A DNA stretch of 64,000 nt, taken from the NCBI GenBank assembly GCA_017622875.1, contig JAGAQG010000040.1:1-64000 (forward strand), given 5' to 3'. This DNA comes from Lachnospiraceae bacterium (GTDB lineage: Bacteria > Bacillota > Clostridia > Lachnospirales > Lachnospiraceae). Below the pieces are notes generated by a model. That model made no database searches, had not been told where the DNA came from, and saw only the letters and a list, made by a program, of their open reading frames with translations. Shown piece after piece: positions 50,787 through 59,622 of this stretch (its first letter is position 1; each line of letters opens with the position of its first letter). The position numbers and the translations under genes are program-made.

Positions 50787-51710
50787 TTACTTTAATCCTT
50801 GAATAACCTCCGCACATTCCTGCACAAGAGCTTCCAAAATATTTGCAACCGGCTTAATCTCTTTGACCTGTGCAGATACCTGACCAGCCATAAGAGAACC
50901 TGTTTTGGTATCTCCTTCAAAAACTGCACGTTTCAGAGAACCTAATGTGAATTTTTCCAATTCCATTTTGTCCATGCCGGCCTTTTCATTTTTAACATAC
51001 TCGCGTGCCATCTGATTCTTCAGAATACGTACCGGAGTTCCTGCGATACGGCCAGTTACAACGGTTCCATTATCCCCCGAATCAATCACTGCCTGCTTGT
51101 ATGCCGGATGGATTGGACACTCCTCTGCTGCCAGGAGACAGGTTCCTACCTGTGCCCCAACTGCTCCAAGCGCAAATGCTGCCGCTAACTGTCTTCCATC
51201 AGCAATGCCGCCCGCCGCAATAACCGGGATATTTACAGCATCTACTACCTGTGGAACCAATGCCATCGTTGTCATCTCACCCACGTGACCACCGCTTTCG
51301 GTTCCTTCTGCAATCACTGCATCGGCTCCGGCTCTCTCCATTCTCTGTGCAAGCATGGAACTTGCTACCACTGGCATTACGAAAACTCCCGCTTCCTTCC
51401 ATGCCGGAATATATTTTCCAGGGTTTCCTGCCCCTGTTGTTACGATTTTCACGCCTTCTTCGATGACGATCTGTGCCATTTCATCTGCCTGTGGATGCAT
51501 TAACATAATGTTGACACCAAATGGTTTGTCTGTTAAGGTTTTACATTTTCTGATATTTTCTCTTAAATCATCTGCGCTCATGCCGCCAGCACCTACAAGA
51601 CCTAAGCCGCCGGCATTTGAAATGGCTGCCGCAAATTCTCCAGTAGCAATGTTTGCCATACCTCCCTGAATGATCGGGTATTTGATTCCTAACATTTCAT
51701 TTAATTTCAT
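50787..51710 (-). CDS. fabK: Enoyl-ACP reductase II FabK
   Basis: A 307-residue FMN enoyl reductase: MLGIKYPIIQGGMANIATGEFAAA, GVNIMLMHPQADE, VTTGAGNPGKYI, AEGTESGGHVGEMTTMALVPQV, AAGGIADGRQLAAAFALGA. It carries out the last reduction of each elongation cycle in place of FabI. Within the fab operon it follows fabH. GAGG lies 8 nt before the ATG at 51710; an upstream frame reaches 51764 but overlaps the fabH end. Confidence 0.95.
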   Translation of the reverse strand: MKLNEMLGIKYPIIQGGMANIATGEFAAAISNAGGLGLVGAGGMSADDLRENIRKCKTLTDKPFGVNIMLMHPQADEMAQIVIEEGVKIVTTGAGNPGKYIPAWKEAGVFVMPVVASSMLAQRMERAGADAVIAEGTESGGHVGEMTTMALVPQVVDAVNIPVIAAGGIADGRQLAAAFALGAVGAQVGTCLLAAEECPIHPAYKQAVIDSGDNGTVVTGRIAGTPVRILKNQMAREYVKNEKAGMDKMELEKFTLGSLKRAVFEGDTKTGSLMAGQVSAQVKEIKPVANILEALVQECAEVIQGLK

Positions 51711-51736
51711 GTTCTTTTCCTCACTTTCGTGACTGT

Positions 51737-52666
51737 CTATATTGTCAAAAGGGCACTGCTCCACGTAAATCCCGCTCCGAAGCCAACTAAGATTACCTGC
51801 ATTCCTTCCTTTAACATTCCTTTTTCATACATTTCATCCAATGCGATTGGGATACTGGCTGCCGATGTGTTGGCATAGCGGTCCATGTTCTTATAAAATT
51901 TTACGCCCTCATATTTTCTGCTTACATGATCAATGATTCTCTCATTTGCCTGATGACATACGATGTAGTCGATTTCTCCGATGGTCTTTCCTGATTCTGC
52001 AAGGATTTCCTCAATTCCCTGCGCGATCACCTTTACCGCAAACTTAAATACCTTGCTTCCTTCCATAGAGAGGTGCTGGTTGTCATATCCTGCACCCTTA
52101 CAGGAAAGCGCCTCGCTGTTTCCATCCGACCAGGCCTTCTGATAAAATTCATTTTCGTCCAATGTGATCACCGCTGCTCCCGCGCCATCTCCAAAGAGAA
52201 CACAGGTGGAGCGGTCCTCCATATCCAAAATTCTGGACATTTGCTCGCTGCCAATTAACAATGCATATTTTTTCTTCTGATTTAATAATACACTATGGCA
52301 GACGCCCAGACCATACAAAAATCCAGAACAAGCGGCGCTTAAATCGAATGCCATAACTTCTTTTGACAGCCCCAATGCATTCTGTACCATGCATGCCACC
52401 GATGGAAATACATTGTCCGCTGTGGCTGTCGCCACAATAACTGTTCCGATTTCCTGTTTGTTGATTCCTGCCCTCTCTACTGCCTGAAACGCCGCTTCGA
52501 TGGCAAGGCTCTGGCAGGTCTCTTCTTCGCAAAAATATCTCTGTCTGATTCCAGTACGGGTACGAATCCACTCGTCATTTGTATCTACAAGCCGGCTAAG
52601 ATCATCATTGGTCACAATCTTTCGCGGCAGGGCTCTGCCTGTCGCCACAATTTTGATTCCCTGCAT
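51737..52666 (-). CDS. fabH: 3-oxoacyl-ACP synthase III FabH
   Basis: A 309-residue condensing enzyme with the nucleophile in FDLSAACSGFLYGL, histidine in VCHQANERIIDHVSRK, asparagine in DRYANTSAASIPIAL and the C-terminal GFGAGFTWSSALL. It starts chains by joining acetyl-CoA (or branched acyl-CoA) to malonyl-ACP. It starts 1 bp after accA. Confidence 0.96.
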   Translation of the reverse strand: MQGIKIVATGRALPRKIVTNDDLSRLVDTNDEWIRTRTGIRQRYFCEEETCQSLAIEAAFQAVERAGINKQEIGTVIVATATADNVFPSVACMVQNALGLSKEVMAFDLSAACSGFLYGLGVCHSVLLNQKKKYALLIGSEQMSRILDMEDRSTCVLFGDGAGAAVITLDENEFYQKAWSDGNSEALSCKGAGYDNQHLSMEGSKVFKFAVKVIAQGIEEILAESGKTIGEIDYIVCHQANERIIDHVSRKYEGVKFYKNMDRYANTSAASIPIALDEMYEKGMLKEGMQVILVGFGAGFTWSSALLTI

Positions 52667-52667
52667 T

Positions 52668-53462
52668 TTATTTTCCTACGTACGCTCCGTCAATCCTACG
52701 GAACTTCTCATATCTGTTTTTTGCGATTGCCGGACCTTTTAATTTCTGCAGCTTTTTGATTGCAGCTAACAGCATCCCATCAATCGTCTCCATCATATTC
52801 TCATTTTCCGGTATGACTCCATCAATGAGTCCAAACTCTAACAGCTCCTCCGCTGTAATCTTCATCACATCACAGGCCTCCGAAGCTCTTGCAGAATCCT
52901 TCCACAAAATACTCGCAAAGCCTTCCGGGGAAAGAATTGAATACACTGCATTTTCCAGCATCCAGACTTTATCCGCAACACCCAGTGCCAGTGCACCGCC
53001 GCTGGAGCCTTCCCCTGTAATAATTGAAATCACCGGTGTTTCCAGGCTGCTCATTGCCGCAATATTTTCCGCAATGGCAGTACTCTGACCGTTACTTTCT
53101 GCCTCCAGACCAGGATAAGCTCCCGGAGTGTCAATAAATGTAATCACCGGCCTTTTAAACTTTTCCGCCTGTTTCATCAAACGCAGCGCCTTTCGGTATC
53201 CTTCAGGAGAAGTCATCCCGAAATTGTATTTAATATTTTCTTCTGTTGTTTTTCCTTTACGCTGTCCAACGATCGTGACTGGAATGTCATGAAACATTGC
53301 GATTCCTCCGACAATGCTTCCATCTTCTTTTCCAAGACGGTCACCTTTTAATTCAATAAAATCTGTAAACAGCGCATCAATGTAATCAAAAATTCCTGCT
53401 CTGTCTTTACTTCTTGCCAACAACACACGCTCATAAGCAGTGATATTCTGTTTTTCCATCAT
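52668..53462 (-). CDS. accA: Acetyl-CoA carboxylase carboxyltransferase alpha subunit
   Basis: A 264-residue AccA: KDRAGIFDYIDALFTDFIEL, GQRKGKTTEENIKYNFGMTSPEGYRKALRLM, ITFIDTPGAYPGLEAE, ITGEGSSGGALALGVAD and LSPEGFASILWKDS are characteristic (read in part). It forms the carboxyltransferase with AccD, whose gene lies 11 bp upstream. Length is shorter than the roughly 320 residues of proteobacterial AccA, as usual in Firmicutes. Confidence 0.96.
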   Translation of the reverse strand: MMEKQNITAYERVLLARSKDRAGIFDYIDALFTDFIELKGDRLGKEDGSIVGGIAMFHDIPVTIVGQRKGKTTEENIKYNFGMTSPEGYRKALRLMKQAEKFKRPVITFIDTPGAYPGLEAESNGQSTAIAENIAAMSSLETPVISIITGEGSSGGALALGVADKVWMLENAVYSILSPEGFASILWKDSARASEACDVMKITAEELLEFGLIDGVIPENENMMETIDGMLLAAIKKLQKLKGPAIAKNRYEKFRRIDGAYVGK

Positions 53463-53473
53463 GTTCCTCCTGC

Positions 53474-54313
53474 CTATCTGTGCATTTTCAAAATTTTATA
53501 CAGAACCTCTTTTAAATCCTTACGTTCCGTTACCATATCCACCATTCCGTGCTCCAACAAAAACTCCGCTCTCTGGAATCCCTTTGGAAGCTTCTGTCCG
53601 ATGGTCTGTTCAATGACTCTCGGTCCTGCAAAGCAAATCAGCGCTTTTGGCTCCGCAATGATAATATCACCTAAATTCGCAAAGCTTGCACTAACGCCGC
53701 CTGTGGTCGGATTTGTCAAAACGGAGATGAACAATCCGCCATCCTTTTTAAATTTCTCTACTGCTGCGGAAGTTTTTGCCATTTGCATTAAGGAAAACAA
53801 TCCTTCCTGCATTCTCGCACCGCCGCTGGCCGAAAAAATAATGAGCGGAAGTTTTTTCTTTCCTGCGTATTCTGTGATACGAACGATTTTTTCTCCTACG
53901 ACAGTTCCCATGCTGCCCATTAGAAAGCGTCCATCCATCACTGCAATGGCAGTTTCGATTCCATTTAACATCATGGTTCCTGTCATGACTGCATCCATAT
54001 GGCCGGTACGCTCTTCATTGGCTGCCAGCTTTTCCTCGTATTCCGGGAAATCCAATGGATTACCTGTACGAAGCTTTTTATCCTGTTCACGAAAAGATTT
54101 CGTATCCGCAAGACTTAAGATTCTCTCCTCCGGTGTCATCGGAAAATAAAAACCACATTTTGGACAGATTTTATGATTTTCCTTCACCTGACGTACAAGC
54201 ACTTCTTCCTTACAATGAGGACAGGTAATCTTCGCCTCAACTCTCGATGGCTTTCGAAGATCTAACAGATGATTTAAACTCTTTTTTCTCTTGTGAAAAA
54301 TATCATTCATCAT
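53474..54313 (-). CDS. accD: Acetyl-CoA carboxylase carboxyltransferase beta subunit
   Basis: A 279-280-residue AccD with an N-terminal zinc finger (CPHCKEEV and CPKCGFYF), then the crotonase-fold core (SASGGARMQEGLFSLMQMAKT, PTTGGVSASFANLGD, AGPRVIEQTIGQKLPKGFQ). It overlaps the end of accC by about 11 nt, which couples translation; ATG codons at 54313 and 54310 are both possible starts. Confidence 0.95.
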   Translation of the reverse strand: MMNDIFHKRKKSLNHLLDLRKPSRVEAKITCPHCKEEVLVRQVKENHKICPKCGFYFPMTPEERILSLADTKSFREQDKKLRTGNPLDFPEYEEKLAANEERTGHMDAVMTGTMMLNGIETAIAVMDGRFLMGSMGTVVGEKIVRITEYAGKKKLPLIIFSASGGARMQEGLFSLMQMAKTSAAVEKFKKDGGLFISVLTNPTTGGVSASFANLGDIIIAEPKALICFAGPRVIEQTIGQKLPKGFQRAEFLLEHGMVDMVTERKDLKEVLYKILKMHR

Positions 54314-55664
54314 CAACGCTTAATCCCTCCTCGTACCATCGATAGATTGTTTCACTGTTTTTCTCCCAGAAAGATGTGTTATAGCTTCCGCGAATAAATT
54401 CCGGATGGTAAGTCAGCAGATTCATAAATTCTGCATTGGTCTTTAAGTCCTCGATAATCAGCTCTTCCAAAGCTCTGCGAAGTCTCTTGATTGCTTCCAG
54501 TCTCGTCTGACCTTTTACAATGATCTTCGCCACCATGGAGTCATAATATGGACTCACTTCGCAGCCGCCATACAAATGACTGTCTACTCTCACACCATAG
54601 CCGCCCGGAAAATGCAGCTGTCCAATCTTTCCTGCTGCCTCTGCATTGATTCTGCATTCAATGGCATGACCTTCAGATTTTACATCTTCCTGCTTAATCT
54701 CTAATTTCCTGCCTGCCGCAATCTTAATCTGTTCTTTTAACAGGTCAACTCCTGTCAGCATTTCCGTTACCGGATGCTCTACCTGAATTCGGGTATTCAT
54801 TTCAATGAAATAGAAATGATTTTCACTGTCTAATACAAATTCCACAGTGCCGGCACTGTAATAATCGGCCGCTTTTGCTGCCTTTACCGCAGCCTCGCCC
54901 ATCTGCTTTCTCAAATCTTCCGAAAGCACCCATGCTGGAGATTCCTCTAAAAGCTTCTGATTTCTTCTCTGAATGGAGCAGTCACGCTCTCCAAGGTAAA
55001 TGAGATTTCCATGTTTATCGCCCAGAATCTGAAACTCAATATGATGAGGATTCAGAATCAGCTTTTCCATATACATATCATCATTGGCAAATGCAGCTCT
55101 CGCTTCTTCTTTGGCTGTTGTAAAGGCACCTGCTAATTCTTCAGGTGTAAATACTTTTCGCATTCCCTTTCCGCCGCCTCCGGCAGATGCTTTGATCAGT
55201 ACCGGATAACCGATGTTTTCGACTGCTGCTTTTGCTTCCTCTACTGTCTCGATAAGGCCTGCACTTCCTGGCACGACAGGAACACCACATTTTATCATCA
55301 TCTGTCTTGCCGTCTGTTTATCACCCATTTTTTCGATGATTTCTCCTGAAGGTCCGATAAATGTAATTCCATTTTCTTCGCATTTCTTTGCAAAGCGGGC
55401 ATTTTCAGATAAAAATCCATATCCCGGATGAATTGCATCGCATCCCATCTTTAAGGCTGTTGTCAAAATCACATCCTCATTTAGGTAACTATCTGCTGCC
55501 CTTGGCGGTCCAATACAAACACTATGAGTTGCCAGCATCACCGGTAATGTTTCCTCATCTGCAGTGGAATAAACTGCCACAGTTTCGATTCCCATTTCTC
55601 TGCAGCAGCGGATGATTCGCAGTGCAATCTCGCCGCGGTTGGCTACAAGAATTCTCTTGAACAT
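54303..55664 (-). CDS. accC: Biotin carboxylase subunit of acetyl-CoA carboxylase
   Basis: A 453-residue ATP-grasp enzyme: ILVANRGEIALRIIRCCREMGI, HPGYGFLSENARF, SAGGGGKGMRKVF, IEFQILGDKHGN, FIEMNTRIQVEHPVTEMLTG. It carboxylates the biotin on AccB. Twelve bp after accB in the acc block of the fab operon. Confidence 0.97.
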   Translation of the reverse strand: MFKRILVANRGEIALRIIRCCREMGIETVAVYSTADEETLPVMLATHSVCIGPPRAADSYLNEDVILTTALKMGCDAIHPGYGFLSENARFAKKCEENGITFIGPSGEIIEKMGDKQTARQMMIKCGVPVVPGSAGLIETVEEAKAAVENIGYPVLIKASAGGGGKGMRKVFTPEELAGAFTTAKEEARAAFANDDMYMEKLILNPHHIEFQILGDKHGNLIYLGERDCSIQRRNQKLLEESPAWVLSEDLRKQMGEAAVKAAKAADYYSAGTVEFVLDSENHFYFIEMNTRIQVEHPVTEMLTGVDLLKEQIKIAAGRKLEIKQEDVKSEGHAIECRINAEAAGKIGQLHFPGGYGVRVDSHLYGGCEVSPYYDSMVAKIIVKGQTRLEAIKRLRRALEELIIEDLKTNAEFMNLLTYHPEFIRGSYNTSFWEKNSETIYRWYEEGLSVDDE

Positions 55665-55675
55665 AATCTTCTCAC

Positions 55676-56110
55676 CTATTTTACACGCATCAGTACCTGA
55701 TGATATTCCACCATCTGACCGTTTTCTGCATTGATGGATTCAATAATTCCATCACAAGGAGCAGTGATCTCATTCATCAGCTTCATTGCTTCGATGATGC
55801 CTACCACATCTCCTTTTTTCACTTCACTGCCTACGCTCACGAAAGGCGCTTCCTCCGGTGACGGAGCCGCATAAAACGTTCCCACCAGCGGTGCTTCTAC
55901 CGGAGTACCCTCAGGTACTTCTTCTTTAGGAGTTTCCACTGGATGATTCACAGTCTTCACATTCTCATGCATCACAGGTGCTGTAAACATTGCTAATGGC
56001 TCACCGCCTCTTTTAAAAGCGACCTTCACGCCTTCCATTTCCAAATTCAGCTCTGACATGGAAGAGCCCTCAAAGCGGTCCATCAGATCATAAATATCCT
56101 GAATCTTCAT
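55676..56110 (-). CDS. accB: Biotin carboxyl carrier protein
   Basis: A 144-residue BCCP. An N-terminal helix (IQDIYDLMDRFEGSSMSELNLEME) leads through a proline-rich linker to the biotinyl domain, with the biotin lysine in IIEAMKLMNEI. It carries carboxybiotin between AccC and AccAD. Twelve bp after acpP. Confidence 0.96.
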   Translation of the reverse strand: MKIQDIYDLMDRFEGSSMSELNLEMEGVKVAFKRGGEPLAMFTAPVMHENVKTVNHPVETPKEEVPEGTPVEAPLVGTFYAAPSPEEAPFVSVGSEVKKGDVVGIIEAMKLMNEITAPCDGIIESINAENGQMVEYHQVLMRVK

Positions 56111-56122
56111 AGTTCTTCTCTC

Positions 56123-56353
56123 TTATGCAAGATTTTTGTCAATGTAATCTACAATATCTTTCACTGTTACGAATGCCATTAAATCTTCATCTGCGATTGT
56201 GAAACCAAATGCTTCTTCTAATGCCATGCTAAGTTCTACTGCATCTAAAGAATCTGCATTTAAGTCTTCCTTTAAATTTGCTGTCAATACAACTGCTTCC
56301 TCGTCACATCCAAGGCTGTCTACAATTACTTCTTTTACTTTATCAAATGTCAT
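56123..56353 (-). CDS. acpP: Acyl carrier protein
   Basis: A 76-residue ACP with the phosphopantetheine serine in LNADSLDAVELSMALEEAF. First gene of the fatty-acid operon. The ATG at 56353 follows GGAGG by 8 nt; the TTG at 56368 overlaps the ribosome site and is unlikely. Confidence 0.96.
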   Translation of the reverse strand: MTFDKVKEVIVDSLGCDEEAVVLTANLKEDLNADSLDAVELSMALEEAFGFTIADEDLMAFVTVKDIVDYIDKNLA

Positions 56354-56386
56354 TATTTTTTCCTCCAAATCAAATTGTTGATTTTA

Positions 56387-56472
56387 TTAACTAAATTTAT
56401 TTAACTAAATTTGTTGATGTGAACTATACATCGAATGGTTCACTTTGTCAACAATTATTTCAACAAATTTAG
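56387..56472 (-). promoter_or_regulatory. Fatty-acid operon promoter with repeated operators
   Basis: On the minus strand: -35 TTGACA (56451-56446), 17 bp, -10 TATAGT (56428-56423). Exact inverted copies of CTAAATTTGTTGA lie on both sides (56405-56417 and 56460-56472). The downstream side also has a tandem 14-bp repeat of TTAACTAAATTTAT (56387-56400, 56401-56414). These are likely sites for the MarR/FabT-like protein at the operon end. Confidence 0.7.
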
Positions 56473-56614
56473 GTAAATATTTTGTAAACAATTTATGAAC
56501 GACAAAAAATTCATAAATTCTTTATAATAATTTTCCAACAATATTTCATGTTGTATGTTAATATACTTTCACAAGGAACAATTCATTTGTAAGTTCATAG
56601 TTTAGGAGAATTTC

Positions 56615-57712
56615 GTGAAAAATATTGTTAACTATACACAGGAAAACTTAGAAACCTTTGATCAGATGCCCTTTAATTCTGTAGACAGTCTGATCCTTTC
56701 CTCTGTTTCCTACATTCATTTCCCGGATGTGATTCCGGAAGTGGAAAACTGGAAAGGCATTCGTATTCAGGAACTGTATCGTGCAGAATATTTTGAAGAA
56801 ATGTTTCACAACATTCCGCTCTGCGACCCTACAAAGCAGCTTTTCTTTGCTTTGGCTGCTAGTCCGAGATTTCGCGACATCCGTATTATGGGGTACACAG
56901 AGCAATTTGATCTGGCGACAGAAAAACAGTTTTCCGCAATGACCTTTCAGATTTCGCCTAATCTTTCCTATGTTGCATTTCGCGGCACAGACTCCACTTT
57001 GGTAGGCTGGAAGGAAGATTTTAATATGGCATTTATGTCACCGGTTCCATCTCAAGAAGAAGCTGTGCGTTACATAGAAAAGGCTGCACTCTATTGTTCT
57101 GGGCGTCTTATGACAGGTGGACATTCCAAGGGGGGAAATCTGGCAGTTTATGCCGCTGCCATGTGCCGTGAAAATATTCAGTGCAGAATTGATAAAGTCT
57201 ACTCTCATGACGGTCCGGGGTTTTTAGAATCTACACTGGAGAGCAGAGAGTTTCAACATATTTCTGATCGGGTAGAAAAAACATTGCCTCAATCCTCTAT
57301 CGTTGGAATGCTATTGGAACAGCGCGAAAACTATAGCATCGTAAAAAGCAGTAAAAGCGGTATTATGCAGCACGACCAGTTCACATGGGAAATTGAAGGA
57401 AATTATTTTGTTTCTATTGAGAATCTCACAAAAGATGCGAAATATGCAGATAAAACATTGACCGACTGGTTAAAACAGATTCCACATGAGGATCGTGAGC
57501 GATTTGTAGATGCACTTTACAGTGTGCTGAATGCCAATCACCTTACGACCATTGATGATTTTCGAGCAGACTGGCAGACCGCCATTCCTGCATCCATTTA
57601 CGCTGCCACGCAGTTGGATGGAGATACGAAAAAATTTCTGTTACATACCTTAAAGCAGCTGGCTTCTCTGGGAATTAAAAACTTCTCAATGTTCGGGAAA
57701 GAAGAGAAATAG
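56615..57712 (+). CDS. DUF2974/Mbeg1-like alpha/beta-hydrolase
   Basis: A 365-residue protein with a lipase class 3-like fold: YVAFRGTDSTLVGWKEDFNM and the nucleophile serine in MTGGHSKGGNLAVYAA, as in DUF2974 (Mbeg1-like) proteins; SHDGPGF probably carries the acid residue. There is no signal peptide. Substrate unknown; an esterase or lipase acting in the cytoplasm is likely. It starts with GTG after AGGAG (56604-56608) and is divergent from the fatty-acid operon. Confidence 0.83.
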   Translation: MKNIVNYTQENLETFDQMPFNSVDSLILSSVSYIHFPDVIPEVENWKGIRIQELYRAEYFEEMFHNIPLCDPTKQLFFALAASPRFRDIRIMGYTEQFDLATEKQFSAMTFQISPNLSYVAFRGTDSTLVGWKEDFNMAFMSPVPSQEEAVRYIEKAALYCSGRLMTGGHSKGGNLAVYAAAMCRENIQCRIDKVYSHDGPGFLESTLESREFQHISDRVEKTLPQSSIVGMLLEQRENYSIVKSSKSGIMQHDQFTWEIEGNYFVSIENLTKDAKYADKTLTDWLKQIPHEDRERFVDALYSVLNANHLTTIDDFRADWQTAIPASIYAATQLDGDTKKFLLHTLKQLASLGIKNFSMFGKEEK

Positions 57713-57728
57713 ATTTTCAAACGGGAAA

Positions 57729-57761
57729 AGGGAGTTGTCGATAATTTATCGTCAACTCCCT
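57729..57761. terminator. Terminator between the hydrolase and repeat protein A
   Basis: AGGGAGTTG and CGATAA segments form a nearly continuous 16-bp stem with a very short loop. The flanking GGGAAAAGG...CTCCC...CAGTAATGGAT is repeated after repeat protein B (60771-60818), part of a duplicated unit. Confidence 0.7.
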
Positions 57762-57832
57762 CAGTAATGGATATTTCTTATTGAACATTCACGGTCCAAT
57801 AAGCATTTATAGTAAATGAAATTACTACCTGA

Positions 57833-58075
57833 TTAATTTTCTTCTGACTCTGCTTCCTTCTTTAAGGAACCTGCCAGTCTTTCTTTTGCTTCTTCTACAG
57901 TTTCACCTTCTTTTGTAAACAGAACGTCTACGAATTTATCAGACACTTTCTGAAAACCTTCTACGGCCCCTTCTTCAATCTTCTTGTAACCGCCCACAAC
58001 ACCTTCTTCGATTTTCTTATATCCGTCTACAACTGCTTTTCCGATTTTTTCATTTACATCTGCTAATTTTGCCAT
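57833..58075 (-). CDS. Eleven-residue-repeat amphipathic protein A
   Basis: An 80-residue protein built from tandem 11-residue units (VVDGYKKIEEG, VVGGYKKIEEG, AVEGFQKVSDK), forming a single amphipathic helix, followed by FVDVLFTKEGETVEEAKERLAG and an acidic tail. Such 11-mer helices lie flat on membranes or lipid droplets, or act as stress proteins (LEA-like). A close paralogue is at 60848-61090, with similar promoter and terminator. It has a tandem hexamer array before its -10. No named family is recognised with certainty. Confidence 0.8.
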   Translation of the reverse strand: MAKLADVNEKIGKAVVDGYKKIEEGVVGGYKKIEEGAVEGFQKVSDKFVDVLFTKEGETVEEAKERLAGSLKKEAESEEN

Positions 58076-58137
58076 TTTAATATCTCCTTTTAATCAATAT
58101 TTATTTCATAACTTTTTCTTTTGTTTCTGTCGATGGT

Positions 58138-58194
58138 GTTATATTAAAACGACTGTGTTTGGGAAATGTTTTCGAAATGTTAAAGTTTTGTTAA
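58138..58194 (-). promoter_or_regulatory. Tandem hexamer array promoter A (OmpR/PhoP type)
   Basis: Four hexamers (on the minus strand TTAACA, TTAACA, AAAACA, CAAACA) separated by 5 bp each (58156-58194), ending 12 bp before the -10 TATAAC (58143-58138). The -35 is missing, as in activator-dependent PhoP promoters. Two more promoters in this window match exactly in spacing. Confidence 0.75.
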
Positions 58195-58210
58195 TGACGT
58201 GATTTTAGAT

Positions 58211-58239
58211 AAAAAGTGCTGCGGATACTCCGCAGCACT
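58211..58239 (-). terminator. Terminator of the MsmK/UgpC gene
   Basis: AGTGCTGCGGA and its complement around TAC, followed by T5 on the minus strand, 17 nt after the stop. Confidence 0.9.
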
Positions 58240-58255
58240 CTAAATTAAGCTTTTC

Positions 58256-59422
58256 TTACCATTCTAAGTTCTTGCCTGTTTCTTTGTTAAAGATATGAGC
58301 AACGCTTCCTGTAAATGTGAAGCCAATTTCTTTACCCATTCCAACTGTTTCGTTATCAAGTGTAGGTACGATGAGGATAACATCCTGTCCATCATATGTA
58401 ACGTGGTAGTGAATTTCGCTACCCATCATTTCGTATACATCTACAGTACCTTTCAGCATGTTGTCGCCTTTTAATGTTAAGTGTTCTGGTCTTACACCTA
58501 ATACGATATCCTGTGGTGCAACATTGTTTGCAGCAAGTCTAGCCTGTTTGTCAGCAGATACTTCTACTTCGATTCCGCCGATTGCTACTGCATATTTGTC
58601 GCCATTCTTAACAAGTTTTGCATCGAAGATGTTCATACGTGGCATTCCGATGAATCCTGCTACGAAAAGGTTTGATGGATGATCGAATACTTCCTGAGGT
58701 GTTCCAACCTGCTGGATAACACCGTCTTTCATGATAACGATTCTGTCACCAAGTGTCATAGCTTCTGTCTGGTCATGTGTTACGTAGATGAATGTTGTGT
58801 CGATTCTCTTACGTAATTTGATGATTTCAGCACGCATCTGGTTACGAAGTTTTGCATCCAGGTTTGATAAAGGTTCGTCCATGAGGAGAACTTTAGGATT
58901 ACGAACGATCGCACGACCGATGGCAACACGCTGTCTCTGACCACCAGAAAGAGCCTTTGGTTTTCTTTCAAGATATTCTGTGATACCTAAGATTTCAGCT
59001 GCTTCGCGAACTTTTTTGTCGATTTCAGCTTTGTCCATTTTAGCTAATTTTAATGGGAAAGCCATGTTATCGTATACTGTCATGTGTGGGTAAAGAGCGT
59101 AGCTCTGGAATACCATGGCAATATCTCTGTCCTTAGGTGCAACGTCGTTTACACGTTTCCCGTCGATGAGTAAGTCTCCACCGCTGATGTCTTCAAGACC
59201 AGCAACCATACGAAGTGTAGTAGATTTACCACATCCGGATGGACCTACGAGTACGATAAATTCTTTGTCAGCGATTTCAAGGTTAAATTCCTGAACTGCT
59301 ACAACACCTTCTTCTGTAACTAAAAGGTTAGATTTCTTTTCTGGCTGACCTTTTTTTGTTTTTTTCTTCTTTTCTGTGTTTGGGTAAACTTTTTTAATGT
59401 TCTGTAATGATAAGCTTGCCAT
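58256..59422 (-). CDS. msmK: Sugar ABC transporter ATPase, UgpC/MsmK family
   Basis: A 388-residue CUT1-type ATPase: Walker A GPSGCGKSTTLRM, signature LSGGQRQRVAIGRA, Walker B VLLMDEPLSNLDA, and the C-terminal TOBE/regulatory domain (VLGVRPEHL). In Firmicutes one such ATPase serves several sugar ABC importers, in keeping with the lack of permease genes nearby. Between NIKKVYPN and GVVAVQEFNLE there is an added lysine-rich stretch of about 26 residues (EKKKKTKKGQPEKKSN), absent from typical MsmK. It has its own terminator. Confidence 0.92.
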   Translation of the reverse strand: MASLSLQNIKKVYPNTEKKKKTKKGQPEKKSNLLVTEEGVVAVQEFNLEIADKEFIVLVGPSGCGKSTTLRMVAGLEDISGGDLLIDGKRVNDVAPKDRDIAMVFQSYALYPHMTVYDNMAFPLKLAKMDKAEIDKKVREAAEILGITEYLERKPKALSGGQRQRVAIGRAIVRNPKVLLMDEPLSNLDAKLRNQMRAEIIKLRKRIDTTFIYVTHDQTEAMTLGDRIVIMKDGVIQQVGTPQEVFDHPSNLFVAGFIGMPRMNIFDAKLVKNGDKYAVAIGGIEVEVSADKQARLAANNVAPQDIVLGVRPEHLTLKGDNMLKGTVDVYEMMGSEIHYHVTYDGQDVILIVPTLDNETVGMGKEIGFTFTGSVAHIFNKETGKNLEW

Positions 59423-59518
59423 GATAATTTCCTTTCATTTATAAAATTAATGTATCCTCTCTTGATACATTTTTCACTGTACTCATTATAGCAAGGAAAA
59501 CTGGCAAATAAAATACAA

Positions 59519-59546
59519 AAAAGCCTGCATATCCTTGCAGGCTTTT
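59519..59546 (-). terminator. Terminator of the sensor-HTH gene
   Basis: AAAAGCCTGCA and its complement around a 6-nt loop, with T-runs on both sides; about 75 nt after the stop of the minus-strand regulator gene. Confidence 0.8.
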
Positions 59547-59622
59547 TTATACTTTTTCAGTTTATTTTCAAAAAAGTCAAATTTAAATTTTCATTTTCAT
59601 TTCAGCCTTTCACAGGCAGAAT

